From: Sitta carolinensis
Lineage: Eukaryota; Chordata; Aves; Passeriformes; Sittidae
Assembly: GCA_032173965.1 (NCBI GenBank)
Contig: CM063283.1
Span: 108,710,108 to 108,774,107, forward strand
Length of the DNA: 64,000 bases
Reading direction: 5' to 3'
Made by a program: the position numbers and the translations under genes. Positions 12,201-27,200 of this stretch are shown one piece after another. The notes below the pieces were generated by a model. That model saw only the letters and a list, made by a program, of their open reading frames with translations, was not told where the DNA came from and did not search any database. The first letter of the stretch is position 1; every line of letters begins with the position of its first letter.

Positions 12201-15200
12201 CTGTTCACCAATGGACAAAACACTGGTGTGTTACCAGTGCTGTTTTGGGCTCAAATCCAAAACCCAGTGCCCTACAGGCTGCTGTGAAGAAAATAACACT
12301 CCCTGCCAACCAGATATGGTACAGCAGGTGAAAAATGTTCTTGAGGTTTTGTCTTACTAAGTCTTGCTCTTATTGTCAGTTCATACTGTTTCTGTGTATG
12401 AATAATAAACGACATCTGCAAAATGCATTGTTTTGCATAGCACATCAATGTGAATTTAACTATCATGTTCTTCAAGGTTTATTAGTAGATGGTTATAGTA
12501 GTGAGTCACTCATTTTTAGCAAACTCTTTAAGAAGGTGTTTTTCATGGTTGTTTTCTTCCACACTTTTGTGGAAAACTTTCTCTCTACTTAAAGTAATCA
12601 GCTTTTCTGGACAAGATTGTAAAAACTGGAGCTTTGGTGTATTTATTTCACCTTTTGGAAAAATGATCTGTTGAAAATAGAAGCTGTTACTAGGAAAACT
12701 CCACTTTCCTCACTGGGAAAGTAGCTTGATTTTTAAACTGCCGAGATAGACAAAAATATAGCACATTTTATGCTCTGTTTTTTGTTAATAAATCTGAAAT
12801 AAAGTTATTTTGTATTGACATGAACTTGAGATGATTTTTTGGAATACATTGTGACAGAAAACTGCCAAAATAAATGTAACGCAAGTGCAGGTAGTACTTA
12901 AAGTATTTTCCATCCCGTTTTTAGACTTCTTCACCTGATTCTTCCAATGAGAACTCCCCAGCTACCCCGCCTGACGAGCAGGGCCAAGCTGATGCTCCAC
13001 CCCAGCTTGAAGATGAAGAGCCTGCATTTCCACACACAGACCTGGCAAAGTTGGATGACATGATCAACAGGTATTTTCACGCTTTTTTGACAAGGTGTAG
13101 ATGATTTGTGCAAACATCTTGATAGTGGAATCAGAATTTTTGTATCTTTGTTTTACTGGATTTTTTGAAATGCTTTTTTTGTTGGGTTAAAGTTGTAAAG
13201 AGAAAAAAGCTTAAAGCAGAATGTGTTTTTGTTTGGGTTGGTTAATGTAATACTTGTCATGGCATTTAAAAATCTATATACTGAGCCTATATTTAAAAGC
13301 ATTACAATGGGGCAAGAATTCTTGATTTTTCAGAGGCACAGTTGAAAAGGGCTTTTGTTTGTTTTTGTATGTAGGCCTCGATGGGTTGTTCCTGTATTGC
13401 CGAAGGGGGAATTAGAAGTTCTTCTAGAAGCTGCTATTGACCTAAGTAAAAAAGGTAACTGAAAGACATTTGATTATTGGATTGGTGTGCAAAGTTTTTT
13501 TTCTTCTTTTGAATCCCTGGTGAAGGCTTAAAAATTGTTAATAATTTTTGTTACAACCATGGTCTTGAAGTTTGTGTCAGAGTGCTGTGCAAAATCTTCA
13601 CAGATGAGAACTTTAAAAAATCCATTAATGTATTTAGAAATAGGTGCCTTAGCAGGAGTAAGGAGGTTGAATAAGCTCAGACACATAAAAATCCTGTCAT
13701 TCCTGTCATGCCTGTTTTCTGTATTCACTTTGATATCAGACCTAGTGGGTTTGGTCTTTATAGCAGATGCTAAAACTGAAAGAATTCTAGTCGTTTTTAT
13801 TTTTTAATAAGTTTCTAGTCTAGCTTTCAAATGTCTTCCCATAAATTTTTGTTCAGATTTGGGACACATACGCTTTTAAGAATATTAGAGAAAAGTTAGC
13901 ATTTTATACAACATGGCTTAGACTAATAGTCCCACCAGTGCTTGCTGGTGTCTGGCTTGGGAGTAAGAGGGTTCCTTATCAGGACAGTGCTTGTTAAATT
14001 ATATTGGTCAGAATGACAGGTTTCCCATGTGTTCTGGAAAGTTCAGTTCTCCTGGGAGGTTGCTTTTGTTTGAATAATACCAAGAGTCACAACAAAATAA
14101 TTTTTTTAGGATAGCTACACTTACCAGCTTTTTGTGTTTCAAATACAGCATTATACAAAGTGCCTGCTCTTTCTTTTGCATAGGTGCTGGCCCAGGACAA
14201 TTTCATTTCCATGTTAATAAATGTTATTCTTAGGCAGTTTTAAGACAAAAAAGTTGATTCATGGTGTTCTGGGTTGTCTTGATTGTTAGGTCCTTTTTGC
14301 TTTGGAGCACTCTGTGGAGAGACAAAAGTTAGGTTGCATCCTTGTGATCCAGCACACGATAATGATGTATTGTTGCCAACACTGATTTATCAGCTGTAGT
14401 TGTGCTTGGAATTGGTGGCTTTGTGTGTAGCTGGGTCTGGCAGGAATCCTCAAGCAAGTGTAGGATGTTCAAGGGATCACATCTGTTCTGAAGAAAAAAA
14501 AAAAAAAAAAGCCAGCTTTTCAAGAGAAAGTGCAGCTAGCCACTTTTGTGTCTGCATTGTTGGAACAGTGCAGTAAAAAGAAATTATCTGCTTGTGGTTT
14601 GTGAGAGAGGAAATGTATGTTCTGCCAGCTGTTAAGTCATCTTTTTTAAAAAACCAAAACAACCCAAAACTTAAAAGCTGTCAATGCAGTGAAGCAATAA
14701 GAGCAGAATGAGATTTCTAGCTACTCCTGACATCAACATGCTTGCCCAAAGCATCAGGCTAAGTTGAAAGTTCCCCAAAAGAAAAGCTTACTTTTCCACT
14801 TGAAATTGTGAAAAACAATGGAAACATATTCATATGCTTTTGCACTTTGATTTTCATTGTTGGTGGTGTGCAATTCTGTGTTGCTACTTAATTATGTTTC
14901 TTCTTGCCCTCTAGATGAATTCCTATTTGTGTACACAAAGATTATTGGATAAGGAGGAAACAAGGAAAGCTCTTAGAAGGAGTTGTTTACTGCGTTATCT
15001 TTACAGCTACATCCTAGACTTTTGGAGGGTTTTTTGCTACTTGAAGTTACATGATGGCTAACGTGGCTCCTTTTAAATAACTTCCAGTTCCCAAGGAATA
15101 TGATAGTGTGTAACCTGGTGTAACTGACACTCTTGGTAGTTCAGAGCTTGGCAGACACTGTTTGAGAATGGGGTATATGGAGAGAAGCAATAAAAATGGT

Positions 15201-18200
15201 TCTGTTGTTTATATTTCTTAATAGATTAAACGGTTCCATTTTCTCAGTAACATCTAAAATTGGACTCTTTGCTACCTGTCTATAGGAATTTTTCATGTTC
15301 TGACAAGATCTGTTTCCAAAAGGAGGAACTGAAAGGACGGATTGAAATATAACCAGCTTTTGAATTACATAAACTCTGTATTTCTGACTGTATCTTATTT
15401 AAATTGTGAAGCAACAAAACCTAGAAAGACCCCCACTATGTGTTTTTGCAAAGCACCATTTTCTTGTGGTTAGGGCTCTTAAATAGCTTTTATTCCTAAC
15501 ACGGCCAATGGCCATCAACATTCTGGAGTTTCTGCAGGGTAGCTACTTCTTTGTGACCTTGGCTATAAAATAAGGGTGTTATGTGCATCGTCTGTAAATC
15601 TTTCCAGGAACTACAACTGAAAGGGACATAACTGAACTAATTGAAAGCATATATATGAATGAAATGTCAGCATTACCACCTTCAAGTGAAAGGAGAAAAT
15701 TTGACACAGTAGTGTGAATCCCGTTAGACTGTGACTTGCATTATTCCTGGCAGATGCACCCACTTATGGAAAATTCTTTTTTTATTTGTAGACATAAATC
15801 TATTATTCTTTGTTAAACAATAAGCCATGAAACTATCAACGGATAGTCTGGAGTTACTTGCTAATAGAAGAAAACCTATTTGAAAAATAGCATTTAATAG
15901 CTGGAGTGATGTTTATCGTCACAATAAATCTGGAATACTTATGGAGTATTTTCAGTAATGAGATTTGCTCCAGAAATAAATATCATAGTGAATTGGATAC
16001 TATAAATTTAAAAGATAAAAAAATGGTTTATTTTAAGGCTTTGGGTTTTTATAGGCAAGAATATTCTCCTCTCTTTCTTTCAGAAGGATTTTATTGCTCC
16101 TAACATTTACACTTGGTTTTTAACATGCTGCCAGAACTTTCCAATGTGACACATGCAAGCAAGATACAAGGCAGCTTCTGGAATTTATAACTTACTTAAA
16201 CTGAAATGAGATTTCACTACACAATATAAACTTTCCGACTTGATCCCAAATCTGTGTTTTTGATGAATTGCACAGAATGGGAAAGAGAGGGAGGCCCTAA
16301 TGACAAAAAAAAATTAAATCTGAGTGTGCTTGGGAATGTGCACATCCAAAAGTTAGGCTAGCCCAGTAATGGGAATTGTTTCCGGCACACTCTAAAGACA
16401 TTTTCCATCTCTCTCAAGATGATTCATCTGCATTTCTGTGGGACCAATACTGGGTTCCTTACTGAAGCTGTATCTTCTGCATTTCTTTGAAGTGGTTATT
16501 TTTACCCTTCTTCACTCACTGGTTTTGCTCTTAGCAAGTAGATAAGAGAGAACATAAAGAAGAATGGAAGATAAAGGTTGTACTTACTGTTATTTTTGCT
16601 AGTATATTTATCAAAGTATGTTGTAAACATGGAGAAAAAACCCAGATCACGTGTTTTTAAAAACAATTTTAAAATTATGTAAAGGAGTGTAATTTTTTGA
16701 GGTGGCTTTACTAGAACATTAATCCATCAAGTTTTTTGTTCATTTAAGCTTACGTAAATTTGTTTTCATCCAAGACTTGCTTAAAACCTATTCTGAAACT
16801 TTAAACACAAAACCTTTGAAGTCCAAATGCTGTGATTTAACCCCAGCCAGCAACTAAGCATCACACAGCCCCTCCACTGGGATGGGGAGAGAATCAGAAA
16901 GGCAAAAGTTAAAAAAAGCCCTCATGGGTTGGGATAAAGACAGTTTAACAGGTAAAATAAAAGCCTTGTGTGCCAGCAAAGCAAACCAAGGAATTCATGC
17001 ACCACTCCCCATGGCTGGGCAGGTGTTCAGCCCTCCCAGGCCAGCAGGGCTCCATCACGTGTAACAGTGACTTGGGGAGACGAACAGCATCACTTCAAAC
17101 ACCTCCCCCTTCCTTCTTCCCCAGCTCTGCAGGCTGATCATGACACCATGTGGTCTGGGACATCTCTGTGGTCCTTGAGGCTCAGCTGTCCTGACTGTAT
17201 CCCCTCCCAAATCCTTGTGCACCCCCAGCTTACTTCCTGGCAGGGTGCTGTGAGAAGCAGGAGAACCTTGGATCTGAAAGTGCCACTCAGCAGTAAAGCA
17301 AACATCCCTGTGTTACCTACGCTGTTTCCAGCCCAAACCAAAACACAGCCCTGTATGAGCTACTGGAAGGACTTAGCAACACTGGCACAGCAAATCTCTG
17401 CTTTCAGCAGTTAAAATGTTCATGTAACAACTAATGAATTTCCATGTCTAATAGTTTGTTGTTCTTTCTGATTTTAAATAGGCCTTGATGTCAAAAGTGA
17501 AGCATGCCAGCGATTTTTTCGAGATGGGTTAACAATATCCTTCACAAAAATCCTTACAGACGAGGCAGTGAGTGGCTGGAAGTTTGAGATTCATGTGAGT
17601 TTTTAAAGTTCTGTTTCTGAAGAGCATAGTAAGGAAGGAGGCTGCCTTTGTGATTAGGGGGAGACTGTAAAAACTGAATCTAATCCTTGAAACTCAGTGG
17701 AGAGTTGTGAAAAAACTCTTGTATGCATGAATCTGGACAGGCAGTGGGGAGACATCTTTCTGTCAGTGTATCACTGACTTGCCTCCAGTGTTTTGGCAGG
17801 AAATAAAACATGAGAGATGATTTGGGGAGGACTGGAACCATGTATGTTATGAGTTTATAGTTCATATTCATTGTACAGACCCTTGTCACATTCTTATTTG
17901 GTTTGGTTTTTTTATTCACAGAGATGTATTATTAACAACACTCATCGACTAGTGGAACTCTGTGTGGCCAAGCTGTCCCAAGATTGGTTTCCCCTGCTTG
18001 AACTTCTTGCCATGGCCTTAAATCCTCACTGCAAATTTCATCTATACAATGGTACTCGTCCCTCAGAAACAGTTCCTGCAGGAGTCCAGCTTGCTGAAGA
18101 TGAACTTTATGCCCGTCCTCCTGACCCACGATCACCAAAGGTACAAGAGCCTTTCCAGACTTGTGTATTTTGTTCTTTGCAGTGTTACCTAATAACACAG

Positions 18201-21200
18201 CAGTTGTTGAGAAGTGGTTTTAGAGTGGGGGACAAAAGCCCTCTTTGTTTTCACTATCATTAAGGTGTTTGCTGCTTATGACTCCTGATTTAGTGTACAT
18301 TTCCCCTTCTAACTCTTCCTGTCTTTGGTCCACAATCAAACTGTGTCACATGTTTCTGTGGTAAGTGGCACAACTGATGGAATGTCATTCCTACTGCGTT
18401 AATTGGCTTGCTTGCATTTGCTAGTTGATGGATTTACCTTCTCACTTAACATGAAATCTTGTAGGTGACACATTTTGAGGAGATTATTTGATAAATTAGG
18501 AACTTTCTCTCCCTTACAGTTTCCAATGGTGGAAGAAAGGTTTTTAATTGGACATGAGATACTACTGTCAGTGTGGTTTCTTCGGTGGCTTTGGCTTAGT
18601 TTGGGTTTGTGTTGGGGGATGTTGGAAGGTTTGGGTTTTTGGTTTGTTTGGGTTTTTTGTGGTTTCTTTTTGTAGTTGTGGTTTCTTGAGGTTTTGTTTT
18701 TGTTGTTTTATTTTTTTAACTGGAAGTGAAGATTAGCAATTCAGCCTAGTTCTTGAGTCTGAAGTTTTCAGAATTGATCTCCAAATGGCATTGATAAAAC
18801 TGCAGGAGTTAACTGAATTGTGTAAATATATATGTGTGTGTGTGTATATATATATAATTTTTAGGTTTGTTTGTTTATTGAGGTTTTTTTTGGTGTTGTG
18901 GGGTTTTGTTTTGTTGTTTGCTCTTTTTTTTAGGTTTTTCCGTTTTTTTTTCTGTAGTGGAACTGCTGACTATTGACTTCTGACAACCAAGGATAAAGAA
19001 CTCTAGTGTCCTTTGGACTTCCCTTGCATTGCTAGTTGTGTTTAGAAGAACGTTACTTTGCATTCTTAATGTTTTTGTATGTGACATTATCACATCTAGG
19101 GCGAAGAAAAATTACCAGAGCTGTCAGACTTTCTGTAGTAATTTAGCAGCCAAAGCTGGACCTAAATTATAGTCAATTTTATTCTTATATATTTAATAAA
19201 TTTCTTTGAGTAGCTCATATACAACATCTGCTCTTTGACATGATAATAGATCTTGTTGCCTGTTTCTGAGCATTTCCTTAAAACCAAATATGTAAACTGT
19301 CGTGTAAAGACTTTTTTAAAACAAATTTTGTTATTAGCAGATACTTGAAAGTATTTTAGAACATACGTTGTGAACATCATAAAATAACTGTTTGTTTTAT
19401 TGCAGGGTTGGCTAGTAGATCTTATCAACAAGTTTGGCACATTAAATGGATTTCAGATCTTGCATGATCGATTCATGAGTGGTTCAGCATTGAATGTTCA
19501 GATCATTGCAGCTCTCATTAAGTAAGTTTTTTTCCAAAATAATGCATTTGCAAAAGTTGCACTCAGTATAAAGTACTATGTTAGCAGAAAACTTAGACTT
19601 TTATAGAAGCACTTCCTTTCATTCCATCTCTTTAGCTGGTTGTGTCTACCTTCACCATTTCATGTTCTTCTAAGTTGATATGAGTTTCTTTAATTAATTG
19701 TACCTTATTATCATAATATTGCATAACTACTGATTATGACATTTTCCTTTTTTTCTTTGTTTTTTAGGCCATTTGGACAATGTTTTGAATTTTTAACATT
19801 ACATACAGTGAAGAAATACTTCCTTCCAATTATAGAAATGGTTCCACAGTTTTTAGAAAATTTAACAGACGATGAACTGAAAAAAGAAGCAAAAAATGAA
19901 GCCAAAAATGATGCTCTGTCAATGATAATCAAATCTCTAAAGAACTTAGCTTCAAGAGTTCCAGGACAAGAAGAAACTGTAAAAAATTTAGAAATATTTA
20001 GGTTAAAAATGATTCTTAGGTAAGATGCTGCTCCTAATATAATATGCCACTGGTGACATTTTTTTCCACACTTCTTACATTAAATTTTTCTCACAGGTTG
20101 TTACAAATTTCCTCTTTCAATGGTAAAATGAATGCACTAAATGAAGTTAACAAAGTAATATCCAGTGTGTCATACTACACTCATCGACATGGTAATCCTG
20201 AAGAGGAAGAGTGGCTCACAGCTGAAAGAATGGCAGTAAGTGCTCCTTTTCAGTGAAATTCATTGCATAGATTTTGTTCCTCTGTACTTCACCTATATAA
20301 GTAGCTCTGTATTGTGGATCCAGCACGCACTGTTTATTTTCATATACAGTGTTAGAAACATTAGGTATCATGTGATGGTAATAAAGCACTTTAATAGTAG
20401 CCTTTCTGTGAAAAAAATGCTATATTTATGTCAAAGCTGCTCTTGAGAATTTCTTTTCAGTGCTACTGAAAACATGGCTCAAAAATAGATCCTTGAAAAA
20501 TGTGGGGTCTATATAGAGAATTTAAAACCCAAGGAAAACCTAGATAAAACAAGTGTGCTTCATTTGAAATATCAGTGCCACAGTAACTAGAAATATAATG
20601 GTCATTTAAATAGGGATATAGTCTGGGTTTGGTGCTTCAACTTTCTCTCATTGGAGTTCTAAGTCACTACTCTGCTTCTCACATTTTAGAAGCTGGATGC
20701 TTTGGTACAGGAAATTCTAGATACCACATTTTTGTTTTAATCAATATTCATATTTTGAATACTGTTGCGTGAATGTATGTATCGGGAAGCATGAAAATGA
20801 GCAATTATAAAACTAAAATGAGAACTATTTTCTCATCTTTGTCAAATCTTGTTGTGTTAAATGATTTTTATGCTGTTCTGCCCCATCTTGCTGACTGGCC
20901 ACCTGTTGTGATGTTTGTAATCTACAAAAGGATATCTGACAAGAAAGAATAACTGCAGTTTTGACTTTTTAAAGCAATAGGAGGAAATAAGTCTCTTTTA
21001 TACACTTCCTACAGTTTGGCACCTCCTACAAGACCTGTGTTTTTAACTGAAAAATTCTAGATTTCATTATTTCGTGAGACCAGCTTGAATATTTTAAGTC
21101 TAATCAAGTACAGTGTTGGAAATTATGATGCTGTGGATGTTTGTTTTCCCTTTCAGTGCTCAGAGCACATCCTGCTTTGCTTCACTTGGTACAAAATGGT

Positions 21201-24200
21201 CTGACCGTGTCAGTGACACCACTGAGAAAATTGCATCTCCTTAAATATGACTTGAATATTTGCCTCTGATTCAATTAGAAACATTTCAAAACCCCTAAAA
21301 GTGGCAGTACTTAAATAGTCTTTTTTATATTTCAGTTCTTGCTTAAATAATTTTTACAGGATATGCTGTAGGTGCACCAGTAGAGTTAGAAGTGTCTTAA
21401 ACAATTTGGTTTTGATACTTAATGACTGTGAATTGGAAGATAAAAATTTTGTCCCTTGAATAGAAGAGTTAACTTTTCTTCACATTGGCTTCTTATGTTT
21501 GTAATGGTTTGAATATTTTTATGCTCTAAGTTAATGATTTTAATATGCCTTAAAAAAATTTCCCCTAAGTTAACACAGTGAAGAGAATTCCAATAATAAT
21601 CCAGTAATATATTAGATTATTTTAAGTGGTGATTTTTTTTTTGAGAGGAAGTTAAAGATAAAAGCCTTCCTGTTGTGCTGCACCTTTTTTAATCTGTAAC
21701 AGGTTGGATTTATGTTTCATAGTTTAAATATCAATGGTGGCACCTGAATAATTTGAGATGGCACTACTTTCTTTTTATATTCAGGAATGGATCCAGCAGA
21801 ACAACATTTTATCAATTGTGTTAAGAGATAGTCTTCATCAACCTCAATATGTAGAAAAGCTTGAGAAAATTCTCCGGTTTGTCATCAAAGAGAAAGCTCT
21901 CACTTTGCAGGATCTTGACAACATTTGGGCTGCACAGGTAAATAATTCAGCTGTTTGTCTGCTGCTGCACAGGAGGTGTCTCCTTGTATGTTATGTTGAG
22001 AAGAGAACCTGGGCTGCTTCTGCTCTGTGTTAGACAAAGCTAAAGAAAAAACTGAGCTTAAATGGTGTTAATTTTGGGGGTCTGGGAGCTTAAAATTGTC
22101 ATCTTAGATGTCTCCAGTGGAAGGGGTCAGCTATGTAAAGCCTGAGGGAACAGTTCAGAGCATGGTGCAGAGATGATTCTTTTTAAGTATTAAGGAACCT
22201 TAAACATTGAGCAAAGACATGATACACGATAGCTTAATATTTTAAAATGCATGAAGAAATAGGTGTTGCTGGTCTCTTGACTTCCCTACAGTTGTGTTTT
22301 TCCTGCAGAGTGTGATTAGTAAGGCTTATACTAATGACTGTTCTAGAAGTTGTTTAATTGCAAGTTCTTTTACTTGTGTTGCAATAATTTTTAAAAAAAT
22401 ATTACAAATTTTGCAATGTTGCATTTTTTACTTCCATGATTGGGAAGGCTGGACTTCCATGGCTGTGGGCTGCATGGGTTTAACACACAGTCTAAGCAGC
22501 TGGAGAGACAAAATCATTGAGAATTACCAAGTATACAAAACGTTTTTAAAAATAGGATAGAAACATAAATAATGGGTAGTGAAACTCTCATTGTACAAAT
22601 AAGTCCTCAGGCCAGTCTTTTAAGTGTGGGAAGGCTAACTGGTTTCCAAGACAGGGAGGGAGGGCTGTACTGGTCTGGGCAGGGACAGAGTTAAATTTCT
22701 CTATATTAGCTTCTGTAGTAACTATGTTTGCTCTGAGTTTTCTCATTTTCACCCTCCTGCCTCTCTTCCCCCATGGCACTGTGGGGTGGAGAGTTGAGTG
22801 AGCAGCTCTGTGGTGTGCAGTTACCAGCTGGGTTATACCTTGATGAGGGCCAATATAAGTTTGGCTATTTTGGTAACACAGTTTACATGTGTTCATGCTG
22901 TTCTGAGACTATAACAGTGTGGCTTAAGTGGACTTACTTTGAGGTTACTTTTAAAACACTTAGGACCGCAGGTGATGTAGGGGAGATCTCTGGTTTGCAA
23001 GTAACTTACCATGCCTAGGCTTCAATTCCAGCATGGCTGTAACTGCACAGGCTGAAACTCAATACAGTCTTTTCTTATTATCCCAAAGTCCTGTTAAGAA
23101 AATTTCATCACGTAGCAGATCAATACACAGATTACTTGAATTGAGGTCTGGGATCATACTGTTAGTTTTCAGCTTGTGGTCTGTAGATCTTTTCAAACTA
23201 CAGGATACCTGTGGAGAAAAAAAAACCAACCAAACTTTGAGAGGTTTTGTAGGCCTCTTCTACCTATTTTAGAGCTTCACTTTTAATAAGAGGAGAAAAA
23301 ATCTGAAATTTGGGAAAAAAAAAAAAAGGTTTTCCAAGAAATTACCTTGCGCCTCGTGCTTGGAAATAGGACATGTGGATAAGCTAGTGTAAGTCGAACT
23401 TCCTGCCCTTCCAGAAAAATGTGAGTGTGTGGTGCAATCCTTGAAAAATGGGGATAGCCCACCCTAACAGTTGAAAAAAAAAATTAGGAATAAATAGGAG
23501 CAATTTCAGAAGAGATATTCAATGCCCTTAAATACCCAGCTTGCTCTGCTCACTTCTTATGCTTTCAAGTAGGTGGCTACTGCAGTGCTCTGACTGTAAT
23601 TTTAACCTGTACTTTTTTTGTGGGAAAGTAACTTATTCAGGTAGATGGTTTCACTGTGGCTTTAGCGTGGGATTATAATGGACTAAAAATTAAGAATACT
23701 AAAAGCTGCTAATACAGAATGATTTTAATTTACTTCACTACTTCCTATTAGTGTACAGTAGTCTTTAGAAGTTCTTATTAAATGACTGTTCCTGAGAGCA
23801 GCTGGGGCATGAAATTCAGTAGTGAGGAGTTGATTTACTGTGCAGCTTTATGTAACAGGCTATTTTAGCTCGGCCTCAGTGCAGCAGTAGGGAGGTTTTG
23901 CTTTCAGGATCAAGCACTTGTGTTGCTGCCTGGGTTTAGAAGGTGAGCATGCACCTGAGACTCTCAGTATTACTAAAAGTAAGCAATTATTTTGCTTTTG
24001 CCTTTCAAAGGCAACCTGGGTTTTAATATTATTGAAGTGTTTTCATGTCTTACAAAGCCAGTGTTCACAATATAGGAGTGCATTGATTAAAGGAATAATA
24101 CTGGAAGTCTCTAAATGCAGTCATTAAGTTGCAGCCTCTGGAGTTGCAGGGAAACATCCTGCTGTACAAAATACAGAATGGCCTGGGTTGAGGTCTCGTG

Positions 24201-27200
24201 ACTTCCATTCTGGAGTGTTTAACTGGAACTTCTCAGGCATTGCCCTGTTCCTGTGCAGCAGGTCACATACCAGGTTCCTTACCTGCTCCCACTGTCTGCT
24301 TCTGCTTCCCCAGTCCCTGCTTAACGCCTTCCCCATATCTGTTAAAAACCTCCCAAATCAAGGCTGTTACCTGCCTTATTCTTGCTCCTCTTGCTCCCCC
24401 CAGGAGCTGGCCATGCTTCTTTTATTTGTTGTATTATAGATGCTCTTTCTGCCCTGCATGCTCTCGGTTTTCCTTCTATCTAGGAAATGTTCTGGTACGA
24501 GGAAAGAAATTGCATGATGTTTTCCGAAGTCAAATGGAACGATGGGTTTAGTAATTCCCCTCTTGTAATCTGACCCATAACATGAAAACAAACATTACTA
24601 CTTAAAATTACTTTTTTTAAAACAAAAATTTATGGTACCTTATAAAGAATTTAAGGCACAGCATGGAACAAAGCTGTTAGTCTGGTTTTGGTTTTTAGTT
24701 TTGGTTTTAAATTACTAATGGAAGTTTTTAGTGGGAATTGAATTTCAAAAGTGCTTATACATGTATTTTTAATGGTGTACAAGATTAATTACATCAGAAT
24801 GTGTATTCTAGGTATTTGTTTTGCATTTTTTATTTCTTGCTTACAGGAAAATTTTCTGCAATAAATCAGCTACTGATTTTCATAGTCCAAATTTGTTGGT
24901 TTTGAGTGCAGTTGTAAAGTACAGGATGTGTTTTCAAGCCTGGGCAGAAAATTTTCTTCATGCTCAGAATTAAATGGAACTAGCTTTTTTCCCCTTGTTA
25001 TCTTCCTCCTCAAATGTCAAAATTGTGATGTACACCAAACTCTCAGTCAAAACTGTGTCTAGTATAAAACTCAGCATCTTGTCCTTAGTTGCTTCATTGC
25101 TGGATTTGTAAATTTAAAAGCTGGTGGACTTCCAAACATTGTCTGGTAACAAGTTGTTTGTAATAGAAGGTTTTAGTTGTCCACGAATCCACTAACATGA
25201 AGGAAGTACTTCAGCCTGAGAAACTGGCGAAATGCTAAAAATTGGTTTACTCCTTAAAACACCTCAGTGAAATTCTGAAGTAGATTTTGAGTAATTTCTT
25301 ATTTTTCAAAACCCAAACCATAAAAACCTACACAAAACAACATTAAAATATCAGTTTGTAAGTTAAAATACCCTTTTAGATTTTATTGTCCTCTGTCCCA
25401 GCTTGATTTTGTAGCAGGAACAAAAAAAATAAATATTTTGATGCTGCAGTATTTATGGTCTAAATAAATACTTGTGTGCACACACACAAAGCACACTTAA
25501 ATACTTACACTTAAAAGGGAAATCTAAATATTGTGAATTCCCAGTGAAGTATTCAGTTTGCTTTGCTGCTCCCACAGCATCAGCTTTTCTTGCTGGCCAT
25601 CTCTAACAGTCTTCTTGTAAAAATTATGTCTTGCTGCTTTACTTAGTATGAATTGTTGGTGGATTCTTTTTTTTTCCTTCTTGACAGGCGGGAAAACATG
25701 AAGCCATTGTAAAAAATGTACATGATCTCCTCGCAAAATTAGCTTGGGATTTCTCTCCTGAACAGCTTGATCACCTGTTTGATTGTTTTAAGGTAATTTT
25801 ATGTCCTGACTGTATTCAGGAAATGGGTTGTGAGGGTGTGTGTAGATTTGTGGCTGTTTCAGTGTCTTTCTTTCTACTTCTTTTAGATTTGCTCAGTTTC
25901 CTTGTGTTAAAAGACTTCTTAATGTGTAACATTAAGCAACATCTGTAATATTTAATTCTAGAAAGGCTGTTCTTTAATGAGCACTCCTTGTGAGATTTTA
26001 TGTTTACTTCCTGTCTAAAACAAAGGCTGCTTATGTTTGTTTAGTGGACAGTTTTGTTTTCTGGTTTGAACACTTTGGAGTAATGCAGGTCTGTGAAGCC
26101 TGTAGTGTTAAGGTTACTTTTAGCAATCCTAGGAATATAGAATTTTCCTAATAAAAGAAGTTATTTATCTTAGATACCTTTTTGCATTTGTTCCAAATTA
26201 AGTGTTGGTGATTTAGTAAATTATGCTTTTCTCCTGGCATTAGAGTAGGTTTTGTCAGGTTTACTGGGCAGTGCTACTTTTGATCTTTTATGTAGAGGAG
26301 ATCAAGGACTTCCGTTCCCTGCTCCCCCAACTTCCTCTTTATCATGTAATAACTTTTCTCTGTTTAGCTTACATACAAAATGAAACAGTCTCAGGAAGAT
26401 AAAGCTGAATGTTTATAAACACATAGTGATCTGTTTGAAATGGCAAAACAACTTGTTTCTGAAAGTTTATGTTATTCACTGGCTTTTATGTATAACATTT
26501 AACATTTGCAGCTTTCAGTAGTGGTGCTCTCCAGCTTGTTTTACTGTTTCACTTTTCAGGACATAGTCTGCTGTACTAGAAAATGCAAGCCAGCTTTGTG
26601 GACTCTGTTTTCTCTTTTTAGATAAATGCATTATAGTCGTATTTTGGCTTATGTGCAATTTGTGCTTTGTTGAGTGTGGTCCTGTAGTTTGGTGAATGTG
26701 GGTCTAATGTTCTGTAGTTCAGATACTTAACCCGGTGCTCAGAAATGCTGTGTTGTAAACTGTTGTGTCTTACCTTGAGAGATGGATATGAAGTGATGAT
26801 ATACTGAAAACTTATCCAGGAAAAAAGTTAATTCGGGGGCCCTGTGTTTCAGTCAGATTCAGAGGCATGAATGATACTGAAGTTTAACTTATGTAGTGAT
26901 TATAAAGTTATTTAAGAAATCTTTAAAGTGTAAGCACAGGAGTTTTGTGAAAGCATCTGAAAGAAACAGCTAAGTCCACTTTGATTGTTGGTGAAATTGT
27001 CAGTGGCAATGTTAACTTTTACAGGCTCATCTGTGATCTTTAAATATTAAAGAGCCATCTTTTTTTTAAACTTCAAGTTAAACATGCTGTAGTTATAAAT
27101 ACAATACTGAAGAGAAGAGCTCTTCAGTTGTCTGGCTTATGTATTGCTCTAATCTGCTATTTATTATTAATGACAGGAATTTATGTGAAAGTTCTTTATG

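Larger units (their letters stand above)
9322..12924 (+). other. USP9X: USP9X intron after coding exon 1
   Basis: A 3.6 kb intron. 9322-10040 and 12324-12924 show no recognisable feature. The centre is an antisense LTR interrupted by an antisense CR1, both listed separately. Confidence 0.85.
13455..17481 (+). other. USP9X: USP9X intron after coding exon 3
   Basis: A 4 kb intron. It carries an A17 run at 14494-14510 and an antisense solo LTR at 16828-17389. Nothing else was recognisable on either strand. Confidence 0.85.
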
